DNA of 64,000 bases from Agapanthus africanus (Eukaryota > Streptophyta > Magnoliopsida > Asparagales > Amaryllidaceae). Shown one piece after another: positions 1 through 12,029 of this stretch. Every line of letters starts with the position of its first letter. Position 1 is the first letter of the stretch. Location: NCBI GenBank assembly GCA_030015575.1, contig CM057339.1:700488761-700552760 (forward strand), given 5' to 3'. The position numbers and the translations under genes are program-made. Under the pieces are notes generated by a model. The model did no database searches and was not told the DNA's origin. It saw only the letters and a program-made list of their open reading frames with translations.

Positions 1-986
1 CAGTCACCTATAAGCCGTCATCGGTACTAGCTGGACGTAACGGCTACCCGGGTATTGAGCGATATGAAGATCAACAAGCAAGCTTGTCCATACTCTCCAT
101 GAAGCCTATTAGTAACACTACCGTACATTCCGGTCTCTTCGTCTGATATGTCGCATATCATCTCTAGGGGTGGTTAACGTCAAACCCCAGTAATATGATA
201 ATTCATGCCGATGTCTGGCCTATAACGGTTTGAGAATCTACTGATAACAATTATCAGTAAATCTCATAAGCAGCCCTGGCTAGACACTTTCAGTTATAGC
301 CAATCGAGCATATGGAAACATCAACCCCCAATACCGGGAGAGAAGAAACCCCTCTTATCGCTCATTGCTTCCATGTGACTCGGGACTGTACCCAAAATCC
401 ACCTGTTTGCATGTCTCCTTTGAGCATGGTAAGAAGGAAATCAAAGCACAGTGGGAGCCACACAAGACTCTATAACGATCTTGGGTCTACAGACTAATAT
501 GTAACCAGTGTTACCAGAGGACTGATATCTAACGATAGGTATACTACCAACTAGGAATCCTCGGTGAGTCATGTTCGGTGTACCCATTCTCTAATGAGCA
601 CCTGTATAAAATCTTTGATGTCACACACCAATGGTTGTGGGATCAACCATCGCCCTCTAAGAGACAAGAAACGTACATACTAGTCTACTCTGGAATATCG
701 ATGCCCTAGTCTCGATATTCTCTCGACTAGGAACTGATTAAAGGATGTAGTTTTGGACTACCCTGGCCCCACTAGTATGATCTCATCATAATCCTGGTAG
801 TCAAGTACATATCCTAAGGGCTTTATCAACATGTAAGAGACAGACAGTATAAATACCTGCCTACATGTTAAGATAAAGGTAACCTGGTAGCATACTATCA
901 TGTCGAGCAAGAAAGTCCTCAATATATATGTCCAAGCATCCACTATATCAACAATAATGGCCTCTAGGGTATACATATTCCTAACA
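1..986 (-). mobile_element. Copia-type LTR fragment, right end at 986
   Basis: The stretch closely repeats sequence seen at 5290-6266, 41550-42530, 60190-61171 and 61850-62820. It ends with the same terminal block, ATACATATTCCTAACA, at 986. In minus orientation this is an LTR beginning TGTTAG. The left end lies outside the window, so a full element and a solo LTR cannot be told apart. It sits directly inside protease-coding sequence that starts at 987, so it inserted into an older Copia element. Confidence 0.8.
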
Positions 987-1560
987 TCAAATCCAATCAA
1001 CACTTGATTCACGAAAATGTTCATAACATTATCCTCTAATGCAAAGTTATATCCTTCTTTATGCAACAAAGAAACTGATATAATATTGCACAACATGTTT
1101 GGTACGTAATAACAGTCATTCAGAATCAGTGTATTACCATTTAGTAATACTAGGCGATATTCGCCAACTGCTTTGGCTGCAACAATTGCTCCATTCCCCA
1201 CATTTAGAGACATATCACCATTTCTCAGTTCTCTACCTCTTCTTAGCCCGTGTAAAATATTACAGACGTGGGATCCTGATCCGGTATCTAATACCTAGGA
1301 CGTAGAGCATGCTGAGAAACGGTTCTCGATAACGAACACACCCGAAGAAGATGCATCAGCATGCTTTTTCTTCGTTCGGGTTGCGTAGGAATCCTAATAT
1401 TCCCCTATTCCTTGCTCAGACTTATGACAATCATAAGAAAAAGTGGAACCAACGTTCTCCAGCTCAGTATAATAAGCGGGTTCGGTCAATACATCCATAT
1501 TATTATCTTTATTAAGGCGTGTCATGGTCGCTACCTGGAGAGAGAGAAGGAAACGTTTTA
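987..1560 (-). pseudogene. Ty1/copia gag-protease fragment, broken
   Basis: Reading the minus strand, the frame shows VLDTGSGSHVCN (1294 downward), the aspartic protease active-site signature of Ty1/copia polyproteins. It then runs through the family-typical LRRGRELRNGDM and a stretch containing YVPNMLCNIISVS. The D of DTG is present. The codon before VLDTG (1295-1297) is TAG where the family usually has tryptophan, so the frame is closed just upstream of the active site. A second in-frame TAG lies further upstream in the same frame, in sequence resembling a gag C-terminus. The frame is cut at 987 by the LTR at 1-986. Integrase and RT are not seen here. The domain call is firm; no function remains. 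Confidence 0.8.
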
Positions 1561-2044
1561 GCGTTTGCTCTTTGCAAAATTAGATTTTTTATTATCTTAT
1601 CTAATCAGGATGGCTCCTACTATTTTTATCAAATCTTCCTTCAAACCATAAAAGGTAAGATTAGCTAGAATTAATTACGCCCTACAAGTTCGTCTATCGG
1701 TCAGCCAGAGAGGTATTGGTACTCCGAGAGAGTCTTCCCATGTTTTCGCATGGAACAAATTAAACAATCTCGTTTCCGCAGGGGCATAACCCCGTTAACA
1801 CCTTTCTTAGACACTTACTGAATCAGCTAATTGTAAAGTGCAAAACTCTTCCAGGAGTAACTCTTACTCGCAGTAGGTATTGGGATCCAACTATCTCATA
1901 GAAGGTATGCAATCTCATTGCAAATTTCAACACTTGAAATTCCCAATATCTGTTTTTACCCTTAGAAACTTATGACCTTAACAAGGTCAACAAATCATAA
2001 GTGCTAGTCAAGTTTTACCCGTCATTTCGTGATTGCATTACACC

Positions 2045-2175
2045 CACCTATATGACCCTTAACAAGGTCAACAAAGCCGTACGAATATCCTAATCCAATC
2101 GCATCATATGCTACAGATAAGCACTAATCAGTTACCGCATACTACGTCTTGACAAGGTCAACAAACGCAGCACGA
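2045..2175 (-). repeat. TTGACC dyad repeats in Copia leader (with one at 1970-1995)
   Basis: On the minus strand the leader carries TGTTGACCTTGTCAAG, TGTTGACCTTGTTAAG and again TGTTGACCTTGTTAAG, spaced about 90-110 bp apart. Each is an imperfect or perfect inverted repeat, such as TTGAC-CTT-GTCAA. The related leader at 55290-55495 carries three equivalents with CTAG or CTAA centres. TTGACC/T is the core of WRKY-type W boxes; that role here is inference. Confidence 0.5.
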
Positions 2176-2284
2176 ATACTAAATAATCTTTATCTGAAAT
2201 GACGGAGGGCTACGACTGTTTTTGGGAAAACCTTTAACGTAATGAACTTGATATCGTTGTAGAATCTAGTGATTTTGAAAAGGA

Positions 2285-2575
2285 GTGGTTTTTGTAGCAT
2301 TTGCAAGTTTTGCTAAAGAGGTCACACCCGGTGAAGGGATCTCGGCTCTTTCCTCATCGAATGAGGTGTTGGACATTCATCAAAGAATACCACTATCCAA
2401 AGCAAGAACTAGAGAAGCTATCAAAACAAAACCGAGTGGGTTATATCATTTGCTTGTTTTTCTAAAAAGGTCACTCCCCGTGAAGGGATCTCGGCTCTTT
2501 CCTCATCGAATGAGGTGTTGGATATTCATCAAGGAATACCACAATGCAAAGCAAGAACTAGAGTTACCTTTTTTA
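2285..2575. repeat. Direct tandem duplication, period about 149 bp
   Basis: The block beginning GAAGGGATCTCGGCTCTTTC occurs at 2333 and again at 2482 with matching flanks on both sides. It lies in the Copia leader. An open frame crosses it, but the two units do not share a reading frame, so I read it as repeat and not gene. Confidence 0.75.
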
Positions 2576-4177
2576 AAAATTTTGATTCTACAATATCTTT
2601 AGGATTCTTTTCTTTCCATTATTCTCATTAATGAAGTCCCACCATTTATGTTTCCCTAAATATCACATATTTCACAGTTATTATATATACCATATATATA
2701 TAGCATTCGTCTCACACAGTTATATGATCACATTATAGAACTTAAGCAGCAGAAGCAAACACATGAAATATTGGATATTCTAGGAGGTCCATGTTTTAAA
2801 TTTAGCCAGTAATGAAAAACAAAAATTTCACAGTCGTGATGAATAGCCAAATCCAAAACCCTAGACCCCTACGAGAGTGGCAAGCAACCCTGCCAATTCT
2901 AGAGTTAGAAGACCCGGTCTCGACTCCTCGAGATGGTCTCCCACTGGACTCTAGAACCTGGTTACTTGTTCTCCCCGCCTTGGGTCTATCCTAATGTAGA
3001 AAAGTAAATAATATACATCAATGGTGACATCATCCTCAACCCGGAAGTGTCCCAATAAAAGAATATTATATAAAACTTTTACATGAATGAAAATGGAAAA
3101 ACTCTCATCTCACGCAAAAACCCCCGTCTATTCAATCATGACGATCCAATATAATATATCACAGCAACAAATAAACATCTCATGTCATCAACGTAAGTAA
3201 ATATGTGTATCTCGAATGTCGTTGATGTATGGCAACGAGATCGGGGATACCCTATATATTACACTTACGGTCGCAGAAAAGAAATGAAAAACTACAATAT
3301 TTAGAATCTGCATTTTCCTTAGACATCATAAACCCGGAATATCACATATGCCGAATTTCATGCCTAACCTATACACTTTGCATTTTAGTCTTAAATCGAA
3401 AACACTTTTCAATAACTTAGTTAGGTAATTCAACAAGATTCCCGACTAAAATAATCGAATACTCGTCAAGAACTTTAGTAAATGGCCGTACACCCGATGC
3501 CGACGACGAAGTGCACTTAGGCGGAACACTGTGGCTGCGAGCACCCGAGTGGATGCTATTGGCAACAGGGTTCTTCTACAGTCACTTAGTCGGGGCAATG
3601 GGGCATAGCTATCTAGTCGACTTATCCGGCGAGTGTTCGCGTACTATACACGCTTGCGACGGAGTTTTGATCCGAATCAAAACTCTGTGGCAATCGATCA
3701 ACATCGACTAAAATGCTAGATTTACAATTAGCAAACTAGTTTTCACGAAACTAATTAAAGTGGATTCTAAATATTATATCATGTATCAAACTTAAACCCG
3801 AAACGATGTTAAAATTGTGAATACGAAACACTCCGAATTGCCCCAACAAAAAAGATAACATCACATAAAATATGGGAAAACCAAACATAAACTGAAACCC
3901 TAAACCCATGCCATTAGAACACCAAACAAATACGAGACCAAAATTTGATTGGGGAGCCGGCCAGGCTGATTTTAAAGAGGTTTTCGCCGGGTCGTTTTTG
4001 GAGTTTTGCCCTCGAATTTCTCTGGTGTTCTAGTTACATCACATGTAGCATTCTGTATTTGTTTAAAAACTTTTTAGAGGTCGTTTTAAAATTGAAAGAA
4101 ACTTGGTTTTAAGGTTTCGGTTTTCAGAGTTGTTTCGGTTTCGTGATTCTAATAACATCGTCTAATCTTCTAGCCTG

Positions 4178-4189
4178 TCTCTGATACCA
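4178..4189 (-). other. Copia primer binding site (initiator tRNA-Met type)
   Basis: The minus strand reads TGGTATCAGAGA directly after the LTR end CA. TGGTATCAGAG is the classic plant Copia primer binding site, complementary to the 3' end of initiator tRNA-Met. It fixes the LTR boundary at 4190 and the transcription direction as minus. Confidence 0.9.
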
Positions 4190-4904
4190 TGAAAGTCTAC
4201 CCTAGCACCACCACTATATTTAAACTGGCATCAAGCATGCTATTTTTAAAAATTTATGGTGCTAAGATAGACTAACCTAGAATCTTAACTAGAATGTTAG
4301 GGTTTAGGTATGATATCAATAGAACAATACTAAGTGAAGAAGGTAACAACCTGTGAAGACCGAGTCCTTCACTTTAATAGCTCCGGGTAGTAGTCCCTAC
4401 GACTCCTCTAGGCTCCACTTGAAGAATGAATGGGCTTCCTTCGTGATCTTCATGTCGAAGATGATCCACCCGAAGTTCCTCTAGATCAAGCTACCTCTCC
4501 ACTAATCTCCTATTAGTGAAGTAAACAACCTAGTTTAGAGTGCTAATCTATACTAGGTTGATGAAGTAGGGTGTTTAGCTGACTAGGATTGATCCAAAGC
4601 CCTATGATTCACATCACATGTGAGGGTTAAGGCATTGAGGTGGAAGGAAGAGGTGATGGAAAATGCTAGAGAGGAAAAGAGCTCAATGAAAAATGGCTAT
4701 GGCTTGAACAAGTGAAGAATGGATACACTAATATGTTCACTTATTGAAGCATACAATTTATTCCAATAATAAATTGCACCCATGCTTCAATAGTGAATAC
4801 AAATGAATAATATAATAGAAAATGTCATGCCACACCATCCCTCAAATATCTCCTCAATTTTTCACCTCATTTCTATTTTCTCAAAATAGAAATTCCAACC
4901 ATGC

Positions 4905-4939
<35 letters not shown>

Positions 4940-6266
4940 AAAAGAAAATAATTAGTGAGTAGTTAATATATAATCATATCAAATATAAATATATATCAAA
5001 TTATTAAAACAACACTTGATTTAATAATCCGGTTATATCACATATAACCGACTAATATCATTTATCTGTATATCATATTATCAAATCAACACTTGATTCA
5101 ATAATCCGGTTATATCATATATAACCTAACAGACAACAAATAACCACCAGATTAGAATATGTTATCACATGCTCGTATTTAATCAGGCCCCCACACATAT
5201 TATCATATGTGCCCTACTTCATTTCTCTTGAACTAGGAAACCTCTGTGTGGGACTCTAAAGACTCGTCAATACACCAACAGTAGGTAATGATCACATCAG
5301 TTACCCACAAGCCGTCAGCGGTACAAGCTGGATGTAACGGCTGCCCAGGTATTGATCGATTAGAAGATCAACAAGCAAGCTTGTCCAAACTCCCATGAAG
5401 CCTATAAGTAACACTTAACGTACAGTCCGGTCTCTTCATCTGATATGTCGCATATCGAGTCTAGGGATGGAATCTTCAGACCCCAGAAACTTGATAAGTC
5501 GTGCCGATGTATGGCTCATAACGGTTCGAGAAACTACTGATAACACTTACTAGTGAATCTCATCAGCCCTGGCCAGGGATATGCTGTTATAGCCAATCGA
5601 GTATAGCACAACATCAACTCCCAATACTGAGAGAGACGAAACCCCTCCTATCGCTCATTGCCTCCATGTGACTCAGGATTGTACCCAAAATCCACCTGTT
5701 TGCATGACTCCTTTGAGCCATGGTAAGGAGAAAATAAAAGCACAGTATGAACCACACAAGACACTATGACAATCTCGGGTCTACAAACTAACCTGTACCA
5801 GTGTCACCAGAGAACTGCTATCTGACGATAGGTATAGTACCATCTAGGAGTTCTCGACGAGCCCTGTTCGATGTACCCATTCTCTAATGAACACCTGTGT
5901 ACAATCTTTGATGTCAAACACCAATGGTTCTGGGATCAACCTTCGCCCCCTACAGGGTCAAGAAACGTACACACTAGTCTACTCTGAAATATCGATGCCC
6001 TGTCTCGATACTCCCTCGACTAAGAACTGTTAAAGGGTGTTCTTGTTGACTATATAAGTCCCAGTAGTATGATCGGCATCATAGTCCTGGTAGTCAAGCA
6101 AACATCCTAAGGGCATTATCAACATGTATAATACAAGTGTACATGTTAAGATAAAGAGCAACCGGATAGCATACTATCATGTCAAGCAAGAAATTCTTCT
6201 ATATATATATCCAAGCATCCACTATATCATACAATAATGGCATCTAAGACATACATATTCCTAACA
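4190..6266 (-). mobile_element. 5' LTR of minus-strand Copia element
   Basis: The LTR runs from TGAAAGTC (plus strand, adjacent to the primer binding site) to CTAACA at 6266. Copies of it recur at 1-986, 40227-42530 and 59133-62820. It contains a TA microsatellite (about 4911-4936) and two palindromic modules near 5000-5130 (an AT-rich hairpin followed by CGGTTATAT-CAC-ATATAACCG). No protein is encoded. Its right flank at 6267 is another, more diverged Copia LTR. Confidence 0.85.
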
Positions 6267-6848
6267 GGTTTAACCACAAGCACGTCAGTGGCACTAGTTG
6301 TACATAAAGGCTACCCTGATACCTGTCGAAAAGAAGGCCGACGAGCAAGCTCATCCAAACCCCTACTGAGTCTATCCGTGACAATCTTCGTACAGTCTGG
6401 TCTCTTCATCTAAGAGTATCGCATACCGGGCCTAGGGGGTGGTAAAAGTCAGACCCCCTACTGACTTGATAAGTTGTGTCGATTTGGCTCAGGACCAATC
6501 CGAGAAACTACTGATCTAACCATCAATAAATCTCAACTGTCTTGGCTAAGGTCTTATAGTTCTAGCCAACCAGACACAGTGCGATATTGACTCGTAATAC
6601 GAGGAGAGATGAATCCCTGACAATCACTCACTGCTTCATGTAGCTCGAGATTGTACCTAACCAAAACCTGTTTGTATAACTCAGTTGAGCCATGGTAGGG
6701 TAGTGATCAAAGTACAGTGGGAATTCAAACGAGACAAATGATGATCTCGGGTCTAAAGAATAACATGTACTCATGTCACCTGAGAAACTCTAACTGAAGA
6801 TAGATATAATACCATCTAGAGGTTCTCGGCGAGTCCGTCCAGTGTACT
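6267..6848 (-). mobile_element. Older Copia LTR, left part (split by G1)
   Basis: This is a diverged copy of the LTR block that repeats at 5285-5880. It ends at GTACT (6844-6848), where G1 begins. The continuation is at 37813-37846: the text across the gap (GTGTACT then CAACCCCTAGTGAGCACC) matches the uninterrupted order in the other LTR copies. Confidence 0.75.
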
Positions 6849-7520
6849 TGTTCTCCACCGAAAACCGGGAAGACAAACGTCTTGCCTGAATTTGGGGGCA
6901 GATGCTAATTGGTGCTATCCATCCACCTCTCCGAAGATACCAAGTCGATTTATGACACCATGTATCGAAGGTTTAAACAGATGCGACCGATGTAGCAGAC
7001 TTCGTCAGATTCCCCCTCATTGAGGGGTTTTTGATTGTGGGGACGCTCTTCCCTGTAGGCGCAAGCCCCTGCAGTAAATTATGCTACCGCGTCATGGTAA
7101 CCACTTTCTCCTTCTCCAGATGGTCACTTCGCGTAGAGGGTGTTTGTTTTGTTTTTGGTTGCCCGTAGATTGTATACGGAGACTAATTTATGTTGTCGCC
7201 CGTAGGGCATGGATTAGTCCAAATCCGTATCTTCTTAGATTTGGGATTGGGGTTGGGTTTAAGGATACGTTAGTCTCATTTGAGACGAAGATCAACTTAA
7301 ACGTTTGTTAAGGATACATTAGTCTAATTTTAGACTAAGATCAACTTAATGGTTTGTTAAGGACACGTTAGTCTAATTTTAAACTAAGGTCAACTTAACC
7401 ATTTGTTAAGGATACGTTAGTCAAATTTTAGACTAAGATCTACTTAACGGGATCATTTAGATCCAACAAAAGAGCATTTGGGCTCTATTGTTCTAGTTTA
7501 GGGACTTTGCGGTCAATTTC

Positions 7521-7875
7521 CAGTTTAAGGACATGGTGGTCCAAGGTTAAGGACATCATAGTCCGTAGGTTTAAAAGGACCCCACAGTCCGAGGTTAAGG
7601 ACATCATAGTCCATGGGTTTAAAAGGACCCTACGGTCCGAGGTTAAGGACATCTTAGTCCATGGGCTTAAGGACCCCACAGTCCAGGTTAAGGACATCAT
7701 AGTCCATGAGTTTAAAAGGACCCCACAGTCCAAGGTTAAGGACATCATAGTCCATGGGTTTAAGGACCCCACAATCCGAGGTTAAGGGAATCATAGTCCA
7801 TGGGTTTAAGGACCCCACAGTCCGAGGTTAAGGACATCATAGTCCATGGATTTAAGGACCCCACAGTCCATGGAA
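7521..7875. repeat. 46-bp tandem array in G1 3' LTR, 7 units
   Basis: The unit is about 46 bp and holds two short inverted repeats, GGACATCATAGTCC and GGACCCCACAGTCC, joined by (G/A)TGGGTTTAA. I count seven units here and six at 34899-35194 in the sister LTR, so one unit was gained or lost after insertion. Open frames on both strands across it are repeat artefacts. Confidence 0.85.
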
Positions 7876-8318
7876 TGATTGGTTATCGGGACCCGTCACC
7901 TTTCTGAAGATGTTGAAGGATTACAACGATAAATATCAGAGGAGTGAAGAGATGTACCCTTGAACCAAAGTTGATTGGGAAATCTGTAGTCCAATTTGGA
8001 ACTAAGATCAATTAATTATATTATGAGCACATTGGCACAGTTAAATCTGAATTGAGGACTTATGGCCAATTTGGGCTAAGTCCAATTAAGTTTGAAATGT
8101 TGGCCCTTTGTTGGCCTGTTGAGCATTTGTCTGGGTTCAGCCCATCATTATTTAGCAATGCTAAACAAGAGTTTGAAGGCTCTGATAACATTTTGTATTT
8201 GAGCATTAATCATTATAGCTCTGGATTTTAAGGCTCAATTGAAGGGGATATTTGCCTCTGGAAAACTTAGCCAATTTGGGCTAAGCTGGTTTTAGAATAG
8301 TGTTAAACACTAAAGGAC

Positions 8319-8845
8319 ATCTGGCGGTCACGTGTCCTCACGTGATGTATTTAAAACAGTGTTAAACACTGGAGACAAAATGCTCAAAATAGTGTTAAAC
8401 ACTAGAAAGGAAGGGGTCACGTGGGGTCATGTGAGGCGCCTGAGATGGGGCAAGACCTTATTTATTTTGTTATCAGAATATTCAAATAAGTGTTGAACAC
8501 TTTTAATCTTAACGGCCATCACGTGTGGGCACGTGATGGGCATCCATCCATTGATCATTAGAGTGTTTATTAGGGGTCACGTGAGGACACGTGTGGGCAC
8601 CCAAAATCAGTACTGCCTTGGATTTGTTCCCTTTTATTTTGAGAGTCACGTGTGAGCACATGAGGCATTGCCTTCATGCTTTTTCTTTCTCATTTTGAGG
8701 GGCCTGTTTAAGGGTCACGTGGGGATACATGACCTAATTTTACTCTTTCTTTTATGATCATTGAGGATAGGGGTCATGTGTCACCACATGACCAAGTTCT
8801 GTTTTTTCTTTTCTGCTCATTGAGAATGGGGGTCACGTGTTACCA
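8319..8845. promoter_or_regulatory. Paired G-box cluster in G1 3' LTR (first block)
   Basis: CACGTG hexamers recur here, often as pairs such as CACGTGTCCTCACGTG separated by 4 bp. The second block of this LTR is at 17990-18305. CACGTG is the plant G-box bound by bZIP and bHLH factors. Binding here is inference. Confidence 0.6.
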
Positions 8846-8847
8846 CG

Positions 8848-9035
8848 CACTACTACACTATGGGGTTTCCCCTACGGATGATGAAATCCGTAGGGGCAGA
8901 TTTTTCTTGCCCCTACGGACTAAGCCGTAAGGCCAAATGGTTGTCCCTACGGTGCCCGACATTTTAATTTAAAAATATAAAATCTTAATTTGTTGTTTAG
9001 CCCTACGGAGCCGCAAACCAATAACCTACGGTTAT
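8848..9035. repeat. CACTA 1 left subterminal repeats
   Basis: Several copies of CCCCTACGG and its inverse CCGTAGGGG occur, the first pair flanking ATGATGAAAT. In CACTA families such arrays bind the element's TnpA-like protein; that is family knowledge, not shown here. Confidence 0.8.
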
Positions 9036-9069
9036 GTCCGTAAGGGCATCTAAATGGGAATTTAATAAA

Positions 9070-9312
9070 AAAAAAGGCACAGAAATGACCTACGCCTCGA
9101 TCTCTTTCCCTCTCGTTCCCAAAATTTTCTCTCGTTCCCGCGTCTCCAATTTTCTCTTCGTCGCCACCGCGCGCCCTCCGTTCTCAGCCCGCCACCGCCT
9201 TCCGTTCTCGGCCCACCACCGCCCTCGTTCTTCCTCATCGAGTTCCTCGTCGCCGATTGCGTGCGTCATCAACCGCCAAGCGTCTCCATCGTCTCCTCCA
9301 CTGTCTACAGGT
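9070..9312 (+). other. Putative first exon of CACTA 1 gene with splice donor
   Basis: This GC- and pyrimidine-rich stretch ends in CTACAG|GTAAGT, a good donor at about 9311. The same block occurs inverted at 25240-25460 in CACTA 2. A related GC-rich block with a donor (CAG|GTGAGT) follows at 10170-10292, suggesting a tandem duplication of exon plus G-rich intron. The open frame looks low-complexity (serine/proline-rich) and may be untranslated. Confidence 0.45.
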
Positions 9313-9349
9313 AAGTAAATCTCCAATTAAACATAATTGTGATGATGTT

Positions 9350-9620
9350 AGGGCTAGTGTTCAGGGTTCGGGTAGGGATGAGGGTTAAGGTTAGGCATCA
9401 GGTTCAGTTTATGTTAGGGTTAGGGTTAGGGTTAGGGTTAGGGTTGGGGCTCGGCTGGGGCTGGGGCTGGGGTTAGGGTTTAGCTGGGGTTGGGTCTGGG
9501 GTTAGGGTTAGGTTGGGGCTGGGGTTGGGGTTGGGGTGGGGCTGGGATGGGCTGGGGCTGGGGTTAGGATTAGGTTGGGATTGGGGTTTGCTGAATTTGG
9601 CAAACCTGAGAAGAATTTCC
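9350..9620 (+). repeat. G-rich intronic minisatellite with telomere-like TTAGGG run
   Basis: Positions about 9413-9445 hold five TTAGGG units, followed by degenerate GGGGTTGGGGCTGGGG repeats. It lies downstream of a splice donor, so it is intronic in the element. The inverse, C-rich version is at 24125-24215 and 24955-25215 in CACTA 2. Four or more G-runs in short order mean G-quadruplex potential on the sense strand. Confidence 0.8.
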
Positions 9621-10329
9621 AGCAATTTTAGCCTAGTTTGATTACTATAATTATTATTGATCGAGAAAATCTTGGGTCCTTCTAATCAAACATTGTTTGT
9701 TACTGTATGTCAACGAGTACTAATAAAAGAAAAAACCGATTTCAAGTGGAAATTAGGTATGTACAATGTTCTAATATAAAAATTAAGAAATCCTTTTTAT
9801 TTAAATATAAAAGCATATGTTTCATGTTAACAATAGGAGTTTGGCTTCAAGCATGGTTAATTATATATGGATCTATGTTTATAATTATGAAAAAGAGTAT
9901 CAACTTAGAACTATCATACTATCATGTTGATCTGCATGGTGATCTGATGAATGTGTCTAAATTTTATATAATCTCCTAGAAATACCTTGATTCCTTGTAT
10001 CGATAAATTTCAGGTTAATTAGTTAATTAAGCATATGGATTGTTATATTATAGGTGAGCCGAATATCAAGAAATTGTAGAATTATTGGATTTATGAGTTT
10101 TGATAAACATTGATTTGATAAAAAATGGTAATTTGTAATATCTTAGTTTTTCCCAAGTTAGGGCTTCAAGCCAAGGTTGTTCTCCTCGTCGCCGCCGCCG
10201 GTTTCGTCGCCACTGCAGTTCTCGTCGCCACCGCGGTTCAGGTCGTCGCCACCGCCATTCAGGTCGTCGCCCCAGCCCCAGCAGCCGTTCAGGTGAGTAA
10301 ATCTCGAGGTAAGTTAAAGAATTTATTGG

Positions 10330-10625
10330 ATTATTTTGGGCTTAGGGTTCATGGCGTGCGAGTTGGGGTTGGGCTGGGGTCGCGGTCACAGTCGGGGTCG
10401 GGTTAGGGTTGGGGCAGGGGCTGGGCTCCGGGGTCGGGTTCGGGGTCGGGGTAGGGTTAGGGTCGGGGTCGGGGTCGGGGAAGGGTCAATTTATCAAATT
10501 TTTTATTGGGGGTGCGGCTGGGGCTGCGGGCTGGGGCTAGGGCAGGGCTGCGGCTAGGGCTAGGGTTGGGGCTGGGGCTGGGGCTGGGGCTGCGGCTAGG
10601 GCTGTGCGTCCTCCAGAGGGCGATC
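10330..10625 (+). repeat. Second G-rich minisatellite in CACTA 1
   Basis: Degenerate repeats of GGGGTC, GGGCTGGGG and GGGTTAGGG follow the donor at about 10292. Open frames in several phases (glycine/arginine-rich or proline/serine-rich) are repeat artefacts. Confidence 0.75.
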
Positions 10626-10639
10626 ATAGGATCGGTGAA

Positions 10640-12028
10640 GTGAGGTGGCTGGATATGAGATACGATGGATTTCCATGTGTTCAATAGAATGCTGAGGGTC
10701 AGAGTCGGTTATTCATATATCTCCCAAAAAAGAATGAGTTTGTTATCAAAGGTGTATTGACTTCTACATCAAGGAATATCAGTTATATGTCATCCAGTAA
10801 CTAAGTCTATTTCTGGACCAACCATATTTATGAATCGTTTCTTCTTTTTCCTTCTTACGTATATTTACTAGTTCAGACTGTATGCACCTCTGCAATCAAC
10901 GCCGAGAACTTGTACATTATAGGTTAATAGACATATGCTATGAAATCACGGTGCATATCGAATTCATGATATGTTATAGTCCCTCATTATTTTTACTGTG
11001 GTGAGAAAGCAGTCGCTGATGGCCACAAGCCATAGAATTGGCAGTTGTCCTACCTAGGATAACATCTTACAAATCATCAGTAGACATCTCTGTTATATTA
11101 ATCTTTTAATGTCTGCATGCATGCATGTTTATTTGCATATTTCCACTTGTTTGTGCCATAGTTTTTGTGTGCATGTGTGCATGTGTGCCACAGTTATATT
11201 TACTTCTACATCAAGGAATATCAGTCGCATGGCAGGATTTAGTCCGGTTTTGGCCTAACCGCATTTATGAATTTGTCTTTTAGATGTTTTCCTGAGTGTC
11301 ACATCATTCTCACCCAAGTTTGTAAGCCATGTTCATTATTCTTTCAATTCTTTTAACTTGAATATGCCAGTTATTGTTCCGTTTACTATAAAGTTGCAAC
11401 AAAGAGTCTCTGTTAGCACTTCCATGCACCCTTTACATGCTTTTATCATATCCACTCCTATCTATCCAGAAAGTCAACATCTTCTGGTATTTGTTTTCAA
11501 AAAGAAAAGATAAGAGAGGAAAAGATATTTGTCCGTCTCATATTTGAGCCATACTTTTGATTTTCTTGCAGATTCTGGGTTGATTTTCTGTGATAATTCA
11601 TAAACATAGTAATATTTGTAATGTTTCTTCTTGTTAGTCTAGCTTTCCTCTTATGAATGCCAACACTGTTTTTCCCCTCCTTTTCTTCGTGGCACATGAT
11701 ATCTTGCACCTCTCCTCTCGAAAACTTATTTCTCTTTTATTTTATATATCTTTATTTTATTTTATCTTATTTGCTACGCTTTGTTTTGTTTTATTATATT
11801 TTTCCTCTGCTAATTATATTCTTCTAGATCATGTTTGCCTAATCTATCCGAGGCTTAGCATAATCTAGTTGCGATAAACAATTCCATCTTCTGCTACTAT
11901 GGTGGCACTGAGAAACTTCCATTTAGAAATGACAGCACGTATTTTGTGGAAGTACTGTACATAAGTAAAACCACAACGGGCATGACAAATTTGTTGACCA
12001 GGTTCCGATTACTGTGTGAAAGTTGTTC
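10640..12028 (+). other. CACTA 1 internal region without recognisable gene
   Basis: This is AT-rich, intron-like sequence. I see only short open frames with no family resemblance and no repeat structure beyond a short ATGCATGCATG run near 11117. Confidence 0.5.
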
Positions 12029-12029
12029 G

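Larger units (their letters stand above)
1561..4177 (-). mobile_element. Untranslated leader/internal region of minus-strand Copia element
   Basis: No credible coding region is seen in this 2.6 kb. It lies between the primer binding site at 4178-4189 and the gag-protease remnant. Much of it (about 1680-2620) is an inverted copy of 54990-55720, which places both in the same position of two elements of one family. It contains the 149-bp tandem repeat at 2285-2575 and three W-box-like dyads. Gag seems largely missing, so this copy is probably non-autonomous or internally deleted. Confidence 0.65.

Noticed and set aside
9413..9445. TTAGGG run as a real telomere or chromosome end
   Set aside because: Only five units, inside a transposon intron, grading into degenerate G-rich repeats.
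10336..10684. Glycine-rich and proline/serine-rich open frames
   Set aside because: Artefacts of the G-rich minisatellite in CACTA 1.
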